The notes below the pieces were generated by a model that was not told where the DNA came from, searched no databases, and worked only from the letters and a program-made list of their open reading frames with translations. A stretch of DNA of 64,000 nt, from contig JAITYX010000003.1 in NCBI GenBank assembly GCA_021018815.1, positions 2,232,001 to 2,296,000 on the forward strand. Direction: 5' to 3'. Made by a program: the position numbers and the translations under genes. This document shows, in pieces, positions 1 through 11,340 of this stretch. Source of the stretch: Talinum fruticosum. Lineage: Eukaryota; Streptophyta; Magnoliopsida; Caryophyllales; Talinaceae. Within the stretch, counting starts at the first letter, position 1. Each line of letters starts with the position of its first letter.

Positions 1-46
1 TTGAAACAATGCTTAAAAGTAAGATAAGTATCATTTAGTGTCTACT
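1..46 (-). repeat. Terminal scrap of a Tat-family LTR
   Basis: Read on the minus strand, the first bases give AGTAGACACTAAATG, which resembles the 5' end of the Tat LTRs elsewhere in the window (TGTAGACACC followed by A-rich sequence and a TCTTATCTC-like stretch). It is probably the beginning of a minus-strand LTR whose rest lies to the left of the window. The fragment is short and diverged, so the call is tentative. Confidence 0.35.
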
Positions 47-87
47 TTAACCCTCCATCTTTGAAACTTGGTCAAAATAGGGCTAAC

Positions 88-1832
88 TATAGACATCGAA
101 AACATGTCACTCTTATCTCTTTTATTTCTATTAAGCTTGATGATGAAATCCCACCCTGTTTGCTCATGTGGATCACGGTTGGAGTCCGATTGGCATGATA
201 AAAGCCAGTAAACCATAAAAACCCCTTAGGCACCCAAAATCAGCTTTCTTTACTTTGAACCAACTCACAAACCCATTTTGTTTCGGTCGGTCCAAACTTG
301 GGTCAATGCTCCAGGTAAAAGTTTGGCCAAGCACCGCGTATCATGCATTGTCTGCTCACTAAACGCAGTGTTTCGTCTTCAACATCCCACGTAACATAGA
401 GCTCAACTTGTCCATACGACGTTGTGTTGGCTCGCGCCGTGCTTCAGGGAATGTTTGCCAAAGCGCTGCATTTTGTTCTAAGTGTCTAACCGAGACATGG
501 AATCCAACCGCACCAAACGACATCATACAAAGCCGGCACTAGCGCTTCAAAGGATTTTTCGCTAAAGTGATACGTTTTGCTCCGGAGACCAATTGAAACA
601 CGGAAGGACTATTTTGCCAAACAACGCCATTTTGAGGCCAGCGCTGCAATCCTCGGCCATTCCTAGGGGATGTCATGTCTAAGCCGATTATATCCCGTTT
701 TTTAAAATTTTCTGGCCGGTTTAATTCTACATTTTGGACAACTACTTGTGAGCACTTTAGGTCATTTTTGTGACTCGCCATTTCTCTATAAATATAGAGA
801 TTTAGTCCTCATTTAGAGGATGGCCATTCCCATGCGTTATGTTGCCGCATTTTAACCCTAAAAGTCGTAAAGTCGATACACTCGCTGAATTTAGGCTAAG
901 AGCTACTTAATGTTATTCGGTATTCTCGATCTCTTAGCTCATTTTCAGCGAATCGTTACTCCACTAAACACTCTCATCATTTCTCTACACTACCATACAT
1001 CATAGTACCTCCATAAACTTCATAAAAATCCACTTTTAGTATTTATTGATCCACTCTCACGCTTCCAGATTCGGTTCGAGATTAAGATCAAAAGGTGGGA
1101 CAACCGGAGGGTGTTCAAGTCCTTTATGGCCTTTAACAGTTTGTTTAAATTATTGCATTTTATCGCTTTCTGTATTGTGGATATAATGATGTAATTTTTT
1201 AAATTTCTCCCCACCCGCTATAATTTATTTTTATTGCTTGTTTTTTCGCTTTCCTTTACTACTTTCCTTTATTGCTTTCTTAGTTGCTTTTACCGCTTTC
1301 TTATCATTTTTGGTTCATTTAAATTCCCATACTCGTATGTTGTATGCTTGTTTGAAACACATTTTTGTAACTCACAACTCAAATTATTAAAGGTCGTCTC
1401 GTTGACCGGCGGAATGGAAGCGATTATCCCTACATTTCTTACGTTCGCCCCTGCAGCCTAGATTCTCGGCTCTAGACAGATGGAGTCAACTTTTAAACCT
1501 TTTTCAAGCTTAGTCTTCCAATACTATGATTGAAAGAGTCTTCTTTTTATTTTTTAGTTTTATTCCTAAAACTAACCTGTGACTCTCCTTTTCCATTTTA
1601 TTTGTCGTAAAAGTGCACCTCGACATTTCGATTTAAAGTGGTGAAAAATAAATTTTATTTCTGATATCTCGATCATGGACCAAGACCGATCCTTCGGATA
1701 CGGCCATGGTTCGCGTCAAGCACCCGCTTAGCGCTGGCTCTCACCGATGTCGGCTAGTGCCGGGCTTGGTTTTGATCCAAGCTAGTGTTTTCACAATGTT
1801 TTGGCCCAAAAGCCTTGCGGCAGGATTGAATT
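88..1832 (+). mobile_element. Tat-type gypsy LTR, truncated at its 3' end
   Basis: The sequence starts TATAGACATCGAAAA, a decayed form of the family start TGTAGACACC, and runs parallel to the LTR at 5394. Shared landmarks are a GATGAAATCCCA stretch, a TATAAATA box about 700 bp from the start, a run of TTGCTTTC repeats, a CCGGCGGAATGGAAG-like block and a CGACATTTC block. No gag or pol follows: at about 1832 it gives way to reversed copia LTR sequence, so the element was cut by deletion or recombination. The right boundary is accurate to some tens of bases. Confidence 0.65.
787..794 (+). promoter_or_regulatory. TATA box of the LTR
   Basis: TATAAATA lies about 700 bp inside the LTR. The LTRs at 30185-31450, 34864-36798 and 53402-55377 have the same box about 670-680 bp from their 5' ends, which supports it as the family's Pol II promoter and sets a U3 of roughly 0.7 kb. 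Confidence 0.55.
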
Positions 1833-2328
1833 TAAATTTTTGTCATCTTCCTAAATCATAAAATAATAGCGAGACTTCTAAATTCATTTCTGAAATAAGA
1901 ATAATAAAATTATCAATCACTATTCTACTTAAATCGTTTTAAATTGAATTATGACAATCGAAATCTCAATAAGAGGTGCATCCCCATTTCTAATAACCTT
2001 TCAAAATCATCTTTAAAAAGAATCTTCAAAAAGAGACCCGACATTCGTGGGTAACTCCAACTCTTTGATCGGACCCCTTCCCCACTGGGCGGATGGGTCG
2101 GGGCCACCGGTTCCTACAAGTAAGTAATTTCTTTGAGTCTTAAAGTCTTGCATGAATTTATAGCTCATCAAGAATCCAAGGCTGAAAATTTTCAAGGTAT
2201 ACATTTAATTTTATATTCATTATACTCTTCAAGGATGTATCTAAGTTAAGAGATATATATAAGTTTTGGAAGAATGACTTAAAATCAAAATCGATCATAT
2301 AAGGAGTCAGTTCATACTTAAGTCTTCA
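1833..2328 (-). mobile_element. Partial 3' LTR of the SIRE-like copia element
   Basis: On the minus strand the LTR begins TGAAGACTTAAG directly after a polypurine tract. The same start, TGAAGACTCGAG, follows the polypurine tract at 52756. Only about 0.5 kb is present before the junction with the truncated gypsy LTR. The stretch around 2040-2120 is GC-rich and non-coding in appearance. The left boundary is approximate. Confidence 0.6.
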
Positions 2329-2342
2329 ATCTTCCCCATTTT
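2329..2342 (-). other. Polypurine tract of the copia element
   Basis: The minus strand reads AAAATGGGGAAGAT immediately before the LTR start. It matches the tract at 52756-52767 and the CATCAAAA-GGGG arrangement usual in SIRE-type elements. It would prime plus-strand DNA synthesis. Confidence 0.65.
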
Positions 2343-2639
2343 GATGAAAGGAATTCAAAACTTGGAGAGATGTATTAGAGTAGAAACACTTAGATAAAAT
2401 TCGAACAATTAGATGAGTCAAGAATATCAAAGCAATATGAACTTAGACATAATTAAATCATGAGTAGTATAAGCTCGAAAAAATTATAAAACTAATTATT
2501 AGAGCAAATAAAAATGAGGATGTATTAGAGTAGAAGCAAAAACTAAATATGTCATTGATCATAAAGTCCTGCGTGATATAAAAAAATTAAATTAAAATTA
2601 AAAAAAAGAAATTAAAATTGACTCCCCTAAACAAGTTAA

Positions 2640-4162
2640 CTATTTCTCTCCCTATGCATTTCATCAAAAATAAATAATACAAGGAGAAAAAGAAATCGTT
2701 AGACAAAAAAGAAATTAAGACAAAGGTGGAGGTGCTGGTTGAGATGAAGATGTCTTCTTAGACAACCGACACCGTTTTTGTTGTCCCAGCTTAGGAGATT
2801 CTAGTGCTCTAGCTTCTTAGCCCTCAACTTGTGAAGGTTTAGTAGGTTGTGGAGGCGGAGGTGGAGGTGGTTGTTCGGATGTACCGACCTCTTCTTCTTC
2901 TACTTCGACTCCTTAAAAGTTGTCTCACCCGATGATGATTCTCCTTCTTCTTCTTTTTCTTTTGAGGAAGACTTGTCCTCAGATTCTTCCGTAGTAGTTG
3001 GCTACCACGATACTTGAGGAGCGCGTTGAGCCAAAGTCGCTTGATTTTAAGCTCTTTATGAAGTTCATTAATCATAGTTTTACTCGATTAATTATCCTCT
3101 AAGTCGTTGCTTGCATTTAGGTCGAAACGGAATCAAGTGTTGAAAGGCCGTTATAGTATCTTTAAACACTTTGGCCAAGGCAACAAAATTAGAAGCCGGT
3201 TGCTCAAAGGACTGAACAGATAGAGTTGGCTGAGATGTAGAAGGACTTGGTGAGAGAAGAAGAGTAGTAGTAGGTGGAGAAGGAGGAAGTTGAACAATCT
3301 CCGAAGAATGAGTCCAAATCTCGGGCTCACTTTCTTGATAACCTAAACCCTTAAGCTCCTCTCTCGCCAGTAGAGATGGAATGGGTAAATCTTTGGGGAG
3401 CTCAAGCTTAAGATGAGCAAAGACTCTAGAGAGTAATGCTCTGAACGGAAGACGGAGGTTCTTCATGTCCTTGGGGACTGAAGCGATTTGTTCAATGATG
3501 AAAGGATAGAGATCGACATCATACCTTTCCATGATGTCATATGTGACTTTAACAACCTTGCTGTTGGGATTCTCCCTTGAAGGATAAAATGAGAACATGG
3601 TTCTTCTAAGAAAGAAGCAAAGAAGTTTGGGTTCAAACTTTAATTGGGTAATGGAAAAGTTCTTTCGAGCCTTTGGCTTGACTCTAGCATATTTGCTAAT
3701 GAATTCATTAGTAATGTCAGAGAAAGGTTGAGGGTTTCATTAAAGGAACAAACTTTCGATGTTGAAGAGTTTGTGAAGAAGATCAAGAGTGATAACGATT
3801 TTCTCGCTCTTAACCGAGGATACAAGAATATTGTTCGAGACAAACAAATTTTGGTAAAATTTGATGACTAGTTCCGGATAAACATAGTCACGGAAGAAAA
3901 GAAGTTTAAGAAAATGAGTTTTCTTAAGTTTCTCAACCTAAGAGATTTGGGTTGTAAGAAAGAATTTTTCCTCTAAGCAATAATGTTGGACGATAGAGGG
4001 AGTTTTGGATTCTTCCGGATTAAGAGAACAACCGACTTTAGCTTTTGAGGTCTCTATTTGAGGATCCTCAAACTTTGAGGTGGAAGGAGTAAGTTTCGAT
4101 GAGGTTCTAGCCTTTGTCTTTGTAGTTAAGCTAACCTCGACCTTAGAAACCCTCTTAGTCAT
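2640..4162 (-). pseudogene. SIRE-type env-like extra ORF, broken
   Basis: This is a reading frame downstream of copia pol, homologous by eye to the ORFs at 50750-52290 and 61814-63470. It starts at 4162 with a Lys/Arg/Thr/Ser-rich N-terminus (MTKRVSKVEV). About 3900-3650 encodes a conserved globular part with an ELVIKFYQNL-like motif and a LLHKLFNIESL motif, shifted between frames. The longest intact piece, 3598-3092 (168 aa), contains the VDLYPFIIEQIAS motif and LKGLGYQE. A Ser/Pro-rich region and an acidic/basic tail follow. Extra 3' ORFs of this kind in SIRE/Maximus elements have been called env-like; the globular part also resembles what is annotated as putative plant transposon protein. 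I see no signal peptide and no clear membrane segment, so an envelope role is not shown. Confidence 0.6.
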
Positions 4163-4779
4163 TTTTGACTAAGTGAGTGGGAAGTAAAAAAAGGAAAGGA
4201 GTAGGAGTAGAAGTGAAATGAACTCAAGAGAGAGAGAGAGATAAAGAGATAATGAAGGGAGAAAGAGAACCCGAGTCTAAAATGTAGAGCGAGTCTAAGT
4301 GAAATTGCAAAGTGAGTTATGAGTTTCAAATGAGTGAGAGCAAAATAGCAAAGTGATGAAAAGAATGATAGTGAGGGCTATTTATAGAGGAAATACTCTC
4401 AATGGATAGAAAATCAAACCGACTCTAGAAATAGAACAACGACTAGTTTCAATGGCTATATTCTAGCGATTTTTTTGAGTCAAAGTCCCAACAGCTTAGT
4501 TTTTCTAGTAAGATCTCTTGGAATAGAGAGAGATAATTCTATAAAAATTTATCCAAGATTCTCTATTAATTAGAGATGACCTCAGACATTTACATATCCA
4601 TTTGATTTTAATTAATTCTAACTCAATTAGTTGTCCGAGTACTCGAAGCAACTCGATTCACTAACGACTATGGTTAGCATGAATTCTCAACTAAACTTAC
4701 AATCGATTTGATTTCTCTTAATGAAAACATGTTTAACCAATAAGAGCACATAATAACACATGCAATAAAACATGTAATC

Positions 4780-5393
4780 AAGCATGCAACATACCAAGCT
4801 CATTTTTAATAAAGCAAAACTTATCTCACCAAGTGGTTCAGTGAAAATATCAGTCAATTGAAGCTTTATAGGTATAAATTCTAATTCTATATCACCTTTT
4901 TCATAATGACCTCTCGTAAAGTGATATCTCGACATTAATGTGCTTAGTCATTGAATGCTAAACTGGGTTCTTAGTGATGCTAATAGCACTTTGATTATCA
5001 CACTTGATAGGAATGGTTGAGAAGGTCGACCACAAATCCTTTAGATGTTTCTTAATCGCCAACTACCGAGCTCAAGAAGCTCCTATTGTTATGTACTTAG
5101 CCTCAATTGTTGATAAGGCGACCATGTTCTGTTTCTTTGAATGCCAAGAGATGAGTGATTGACCCGAATTAACATACTCATAAGTACTGTTCCTCTCAAC
5201 CTTGTAGCCAGCATAGTTAGCGCCTAAGGAGCCATTGAGAGTCGGACCCGAGTCCTTTGAGTACCAAAGACCAATTGTCCGATCCCTATAAGATATCTAA
5301 ATATTCTCTTCATCGAAGCTAGATGTGATTCTTTTAGATTAGCTTGGAATCTTGCCCATAAGTAGGCACTAAATATAATATCTAGCATAGCAG
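4780..5393 (-). pseudogene. Copia pol 3' end: RNase H
   Basis: The minus strand encodes the end of a Ty1/copia polyprotein. Recognisable are the SLISWHSKKQ-like segment, the AKYI segment (about 5090-5110) and the terminal block RYHFTRGHYEKGDIELEF...QLTDIFTEPL (about 4930-4820), which is the usual C-terminus of copia RNase H. Several stops and shifts break it. The RT and everything upstream are missing because LTR A starts at 5394. The sequence from 4779 to 4163 is a non-coding spacer, as in the unit at 61191-61813. Confidence 0.7.
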
Positions 5394-7260
5394 TGTAAAC
5401 ACCGAAAACGTGTTGCTCTTATCTCCTTTATTTCTATTATTTTATTTTGTCGACTGGTGATGAAATCCCAATCCTATTTGTAAACTCGGATCTTGGTTGG
5501 AATCTGATTGGCGTGACGGAAGCCGATAAACTATAAAAACCCTTTAGCACCACAAAAATAAACCTTTTGTTTGAGTCGGCCCACAAACACATTTTCTTCG
5601 ATCGGACCAAGCCTAGGTCAACGATCCGAGTCAAAGCAAGGCCAATGTTGCACTTCAAGCCCTGCTACTCACTAAACGTAAAGTTTTATCCCCAACATCC
5701 CAGCAGTAATACGTAGCTAAAAGTGATCGTACGATGTTGTTTAGGGCACCGCTTCTCTTCATGGTTTTTCACATCAAAGTGCTGCGTTTTGCTACAAGCG
5801 GCCAAGTAAGGCACAAAAGTTAAGTTCGCCAAACGATGCCATTTGAGGCCGACGTCGCACTTTATCACTCTTCACGCCAAAGCTATGCGTTTTTCTCCAA
5901 AGATTAGCTGAAACACGGAAGAACAATTTTCCAAGCGATTTCTTTTTAAGGCCAACGCCGCGCTTCTCGACACCCTTCATGGGATTTCCAATCCAGGTGG
6001 ATTTTATCAATTTTTTGGATACTAGTCGGTTTGGTTCAGCTATCATGGAAGGCTGCCAACTTACTTTTAAGTCATTTTGTGACCTAACCCGAGCCGATAA
6101 ATAGAGGAGTTTATTCCTCATTTTTGTGGTTGAATGAAGTCGAAGTGACCCTTGGTGTTGATTATTAACCTAGCTACTCCACTAATCAATTACTTTTTGG
6201 AATCCTAGCTACACAGAGTGTTGTACTTAGGCTAAGAACTACCAAATGCTAATTGGTATTATGATCTCTTGGCTCATTTTTAGCTAACCATTACTCTCCC
6301 AAGCACCTTAATCATTTTCCTACACCATTTTACTTCCACAAACTTTAGAAAAAGCCTCTTTAATCTTGCTTCACACTTCTAGATTAGGTCCGTGATTTGA
6401 GATCAACAGTGGGACATCCTGGGGCACTCAATTCATTGTCAATCCCAATTACAATTTATTTAATTTATGCTTTTTACCACTTTCTGTATTGTGGATCAAA
6501 ATGTAATTGTTTTATTTTCCTTCTTGCCGTTTTTAATTTTATTTTTTATCGCTCTTCTTTTCGCTTTCCTTTATTGCTTTCCTTATTGCTTTCTTTATTG
6601 CTTTCTTAATTGCTTTATTGCTTACTTTGCATGCTTTGGTTGATTTAATTTTTGTATTTATATGTTGTATGCTTGATTGAAAATATGTTTTTAAACTCAC
6701 AATTCGAATTAGTGGAGGTCGTATGTTGACGGGCGGATTGGAAGATCTTATCCCTACATTTCATATCGTTGCCCCCAAACACTAGATTCTTGGTTCTACA
6801 CCGATGAAGTCATTTTTAATTCACTTTCAAGATTAGCTTTTCCATACTAAGAATGGAAGAGTATTGCTTTTTATTTTTGTTAGTTTTCATTTCTAAAACC
6901 GATCGACGACTCTCCCTTTCCTATTTTTATTTCTCCTAAATTGCATCTCGACATTTCTAATTTAAAATGGTAAAAATAGATTTAATTTCTAACAATCAAG
7001 GCCTTGGATAGAGGCTAATTGTTCAGTCACGCCCCATGGCCAGCGCCGGTGACCGGATGGTGCCGGCTCTTGCCGGCACCGACCAGCCACCGGCAAGGCT
7101 CTCGGTCCAAACCGATGTTTTCACATTTTTTAGCCCAAAAGCCTTGTGGCAAAGTTTATGTTTTTCTATTTTTCGAGGTCGGTCCATTAATTGCATTTCT
7201 AAGTCAATCCAAAAATTTCTCTCATCGTCTAGGTTTTTGTAGCCACCGGTAGGTGCTAAC
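5394..7260 (+). mobile_element. 5' LTR of Tat-type gypsy element A
   Basis: The LTR starts TGTAAACACCGAAAA and follows the LTR at 88 along its length, including the TTGCTTTC run (about 6560-6620), the TTGACGGGCGG block and a CGACGACTCTCC motif at about 6903-6914. It ends in a GC-rich stretch (7020-7100) that counterpart copies keep inside the LTR. The exact 3' end is not clear: no good tRNA primer site is visible near 7260, unlike the LTR at 53402. The LTR sits directly against copia RNase H at 5393, so A probably inserted into that copia copy. Confidence 0.65.
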
Positions 7261-7367
7261 CACCTCTAGTCGCCCAGGAGGATCTTACCGGGACCTTCCT
7301 TTTTTTTTTTTTTTCCAATCAATTTTAGGTTTCTTTTAGAGTTTTGACTTTCAGTATGCTTGCATTC

Positions 7368-7766
7368 CATTTTTGCATTTTAGCCAAAATAAAATTAATC
7401 TCAAATTAGTTGAGTCCATCTTTTTTCATTTTAGCCAAAAATAAGTTCACTTCAAATTAGGTGAGTCTATTTTTTCAATTTAGCCAAAATAAAGTTCATC
7501 TCAAATTAGGTGAGTCCATTTTTGTCTTTTCGCCTAAAATAAATTCAACTCAAATTAGGTGAATCCATTTTTGCACTTTAGCTAAAATCAAATTCATCTC
7601 ACATTAGGTAAGTCCATTTTTGCATTTTTAACCAAAATAAATTCATCTCCAATTAGGTGAGTCCATTTTGCATTTTAGCCAAAAATAAATTCATCTCAAA
7701 TTAGATGAGTCAATTTTTGCATTTTAGCCAAAATAAATTCATCTCGAATTAAGATGAGTCTAGCTT
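7368..7766 (+). repeat. Minisatellite of about eight 50-bp units in the leader of A
   Basis: The repeated unit contains TTTTAGCCAAAATAAATTC, ATCTCAAATTAGGTGAGTCC and ATTTTTGC. About eight degenerate copies run from 7368 to 7766, ending at GATGAGTCTAGC. The array lies between the LTR and gag. No coding function is apparent. Confidence 0.8.
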
Positions 7767-7933
7767 TAGCAAAATAAAATTAATCCCAATCTAAGTCATT
7801 ATCATAATTGCACTCCTCTTTAATTGTTTTGCATATCTTATGTGCAACCAAATAAATAGCATTCTTTTTCTTTCTTAGTTTCCTCGGGTCTTGCACTTGA
7901 GTTCCTTTCTCCCCAAAAGCTAGTTTTCTTAAC

Positions 7934-8735
7934 ATGGTCGTGAGTAGTTATCTTTTGGGCTCCAAAATAGGGAAGCCTACCACCATTGGGTTTCATCATA
8001 ATCCGAACTCCAAAAGGTTAGAGCGCTTCAAGCAAAGAATCCAAGTACCTCTTCCCCTCGCTATACACCTTAATCTACACCAGAGTGACCAACTTTGCCG
8101 CACACAACACTGGTTCAATCAACCTTCCATCGTGGGTCAGCACCCAAAACAATTCCCGTTCAATGGAAGAAGAATCATGACCATCTCCTATCATCACCCC
8201 GCTCAATGGATCCTCAGCCGAGATAGAAGACCGAATTGAGACTCAAGATAAAAAGATAGAGTCCATATTTGAAACTCTTGAGGTCATCCTAAAGACTTTT
8301 CAAGAGAATAAGAAAGGAGGCGAAGAAGAAGCACATCCACCACCTGGAGGTCCACCACGTCAACTAGAAACTAACAAATCTACTCCGGAAAATAGTCCTA
8401 AGCCTAGACCTAAGTCTAATCGACACATAGATCGGATAGAAAAGATGTTAAGGAATCCTCAATATTTAAGAGTTACTACCTTGACCTCACGGGGTTCACT
8501 TCAATCCCTAAAGGGAAACTACCTCCCAAATTCACTATGCCATATATTAAATTCCATGGTTCTAAGAACCCGAAGACACTTGTCACATCATCTTCCCATG
8601 GACATTCGATAGTGATGTAATCAAGTGGTATAATGCGATTGACCCACGCAAGGTCACTAATTGGACCGATCCGTGCAAGGAGTTCCTACATCAATACTCC
8701 TATAACACCTATCTACCTTGGAATTAGCTTACTTT
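7934..8735 (+). pseudogene. gag remnant of gypsy element A
   Basis: The first part is a low-complexity N-terminal region. From about 8240 the frame is rich in Glu, Lys and Pro, with PPGGPP and DRIEKML segments. From about 8520 it reads like the Tat gag core: a LPPKFTMPYIKFHGSKNP segment, then KWYNAIDP and TNWTDPCKEFLHQYSYNT. These match the retrotransposon gag domain that packages RNA. Frameshifts and stops are frequent. Protease, RT and RNase H should follow, but the sequence passes straight to integrase at about 8740, so an internal deletion of several kb is inferred. Confidence 0.6.
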
Positions 8736-8739
8736 CTGT

Positions 8740-9770
8740 TAATTAACATGAAACAGAGTGCATAATGACCGACCTTCATGGTGCGGAACGTGAATGAAAG
8801 AATGTTGGGTTAGAAATTTCGAGAGATCGGGGTATATTGATCAACCATGGCAACAAATTGTCATGAGTTTGTTAAAAGATGTTACAAATGTCAAGCATAT
8901 GAAAACTTACAATGCTAACCACCTTCTTTTTTAACAACACTTTCATCGCCCTGGCCATTCTCAGTTTGAAGCATAAACATTATCGGTAAAGTGACCCCTA
9001 AAGTAACGGCAATCACGAATTTGTGTTAGTAGTAATTGACTACTTTGCCAAGTTGGTAAAAGCGGCATCCTATGCAACGATAACATCAAAACATGTGGCA
9101 AAGCTCACAACTCACAATATCATCTTTCTATATGGGGTACCACATGAACCGATTAGTGACCATGTACAAAATTAAATAGCATAAGTCTTCTCCCTATCGA
9201 CCTTAGACCAGTAGAGCAGTTGAAGCACCTAACAAACATATCCGAAAGATAGTGGACGAAATGGCCGTCGGTTATAAGGATTGACCGGATAAATTGCCCT
9301 TCGCTTTATGGGGCTACCTAACCTTAATTAGAACCTCAATAGGAGCAACCCCTTACTCCCTAATATATGGTATGAAAGTAGTCATTCCAATAGAAATTGC
9401 CATCTCTTCTTTGTTAGTCGTTGTAGAAAGTAAAATTCCGAAGCGGAATAGGTTAAAGCACTTTACTGACGAATTAGTCTTACTAGATTAAGGGTGCTTG
9501 CATGCTTTACATAATGTCCATATCTACCACACACATATATCAAGGGCATTTAATAAAAATTCAAGCCTCATAATTTACAAATCGAAGATTTGGTTCTTTA
9601 AGAAATCAAAGAACCAATTCAAGACCCTAGATGTAAATTTAGGCCCAATTGACAAGGCCCATTCATACTCAATCGTATACTCGCCAGGCGGAGCAGCTTA
9701 AACCGATGGACTTAGATGGAGAGGAAGTGTTTTAGTCCACTAATTTGGACCGGTTAAAGAAATACTATGT
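8740..9770 (+). pseudogene. Integrase of gypsy element A, degraded
   Basis: The region opens with the zinc-binding part (CHEFVKRCYKCQAY, about 8857-8900). The core follows, with HEFVLVVIDYFAK (about 9015-9055), a GVPHEPISDHVQ segment in place of the usual D-N-G loop, and an in-frame block at 9294-9491 with FALWGYLTLIRTS and GATPYSLIYGM. The C-terminal part includes a YSPGGAA segment near 9680 and ends LKKYYV near 9765. The order and motifs are those of Tat-lineage gypsy integrases. Multiple stops rule out activity. Confidence 0.75.
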
Positions 9771-10138
9771 TTAACATAACACGAAATAGTTATCGTGGTT
9801 TGCCAAGCCCAACCTAACCAGGTAATGACCCAGCTGGCGCTGGCTACCGTCCGATCAACGATGGGATGGCCTAGTTAATAAAGCCCTCCATTTGATGTTA
9901 TATTTTGGTGTTTAATTATTTTTAGGGCGGTCCATTTAGACGGTCCAATCACTAGGTTATTCTTTTAAGTGGGTGATAAAATAAAATAAATATAACATAA
10001 AAGTGATTATAATAGTTACTTTTTACTTTATTATTGATAAAGGGTAAGCTTACTACTTACCCGAATACATAACTTAATAAAAACGGGAAATACCAAGCAT
10101 TCTACTTGAAAAATAAAATGTTCTAAAGAGGAAAAACT
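9771..10138 (+). other. Post-integrase region of element A
   Basis: This is non-coding sequence after the integrase stop. It contains GGCGGTCCATTTAGACGG, an AT-rich stretch and AAGGGTAAGCTTACTACT. The same blocks follow the integrases of elements B (reverse strand, about 16800-17150) and D (about 36900-37130). It continues beyond the LINE at 14928 with a CTTTACTTTTTCCCC stretch, which shows that the LINE interrupted it. Confidence 0.6.
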
Positions 10139-10154
10139 AAAAGTTTTCTAATTT
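10139..10154. repeat. Left target-site duplication of the LINE
   Basis: The 16 bp AAAAGTTTTCTAATTT is repeated exactly at 14912-14927, after the poly(A) end of the LINE. Confidence 0.85.
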
Positions 10155-10317
10155 AAAGTTTCTTTTTCTTTTAAAAAAATGATGTTGAGAAGACGGGCAT
10201 GGCTCCTCCGAGCGTTTAGCGCTCCGCCATGGCAAGGAAGAGTAAAGCCCAGCTTCAAGCCTTACACCTAGCAAAATCGCGATCGAAAACGTCCCCCTTC
10301 TTCGGCGCCCTCGCCGA

Positions 10318-11200
10318 TTGCCACGGAAAGTCCATCTGGAGGCACCGTCTCACCCTCCTTCCTCTGCGCCCTCACCGATAGCCAAGGAAGTTACCGCACC
10401 TTCTTCCCCGAAATCGGATGGCGCAAATTCAGCCAATGGGTCGACCAAATGCATGCGGGATAATTTCGATGTGAGTAAGCTTTCAAACGCTGGATCTAAA
10501 GTGAATTTTATACCACCTGAATGTATTGATGGACAATGTGTGGGAAAAATTGAGGTCTGAAGATGTTAACCTAGAGATTGAATATTGGAATTCCTCCCTC
10601 ATCTCGCTATGTGTTGGGTGCGAACCCCCTTTTGTGATACTGAAGGGATATCCGGAATGAATATGGGGTAAATACTCGATTGAAAAAGTGCTCATGCTTG
10701 AAAATGACATTATACTTGTGCGATTCAACTCCACTGAAGTTAGAGATGAGATCTTGCAATCGGGTTTCTACCATTTTGATAGCAAGCCATTAGTAATGAA
10801 GCCATGGTGTCCCGACTATTCTACCTTCAAGAATGAGATTCACAGGGTGCCGGTCTGGATACAATTACCTGGATTGGACTTGAAGTATTGGAGTGCACAA
10901 TCACTAAGTGAAATTGGAAGTTTAGTAGGATGTCCGATCATGACAGACAAAATTACGTAACAACGAACAAGGGCGAGCTATCCTAGACTTCTTGTTGAAG
11001 TTGAAATTTTTAACTCATTAAAGGAGAAGGTACTTGTTTGAGAATGAGCATGGTGCACTAATTGAGCAGAGGGTACATTTTGAATGGAAACCCATACAAT
11101 GTACTTTATGCCATGGGTATGGTCATACAAATGAGCAATGCAAAAGACAGAGGGGACATGGGTATGGCGAGTAAAATCCAAAATTCCTAACCCCGTCACC
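10318..11200 (+). pseudogene. LINE ORF1: DUF4283-like domain and CCHC zinc knuckle
   Basis: The first segment (10318-10560) is a Pro/Ser/Lys-rich N-terminus. The segment 10688-10960 has the plant LINE ORF1 pattern (ILVRFNS, GFYHFDSKPLVMKPW, VPVWIQLPGL, LKYWS), which fits DUF4283. After a frameshift, a zinc knuckle with Cys-X2-Cys-X4-His-X4-Cys spacing (CTLCHGYGHTNEQC) lies at about 11099-11140. The protein would bind the element RNA in the ribonucleoprotein. At least two frameshifts and internal stops break it. Confidence 0.75.
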
Positions 11201-11340
11201 CAACCAGCTGAAGAACCCTAAAATCCAACTGCAGCAAGAATTGGAAATACAGAATCTACACAGGTTCAAAGTAGTATGAGAAATGAAGACACTACGGAAA
11301 AGAGGCCTAATGATGCACCTCTCCCACAAAGGGGGATGGC

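Noticed and set aside
3644..3871. Plus-strand 75-aa open frame
   Set aside because: It is the complement of the env-like ORF core, whose minus-strand reading matches the copies at 51016 and 62075.
7019..7252. Plus-strand frames of 77 and 68 aa in GC-rich DNA
   Set aside because: They lie in the 3' part of LTR A; counterpart LTR copies do not keep the frames.
7368..7766. Possible CRISPR array
   Set aside because: The units are contiguous, degenerate and without unique spacers, and the context is a plant retrotransposon leader.
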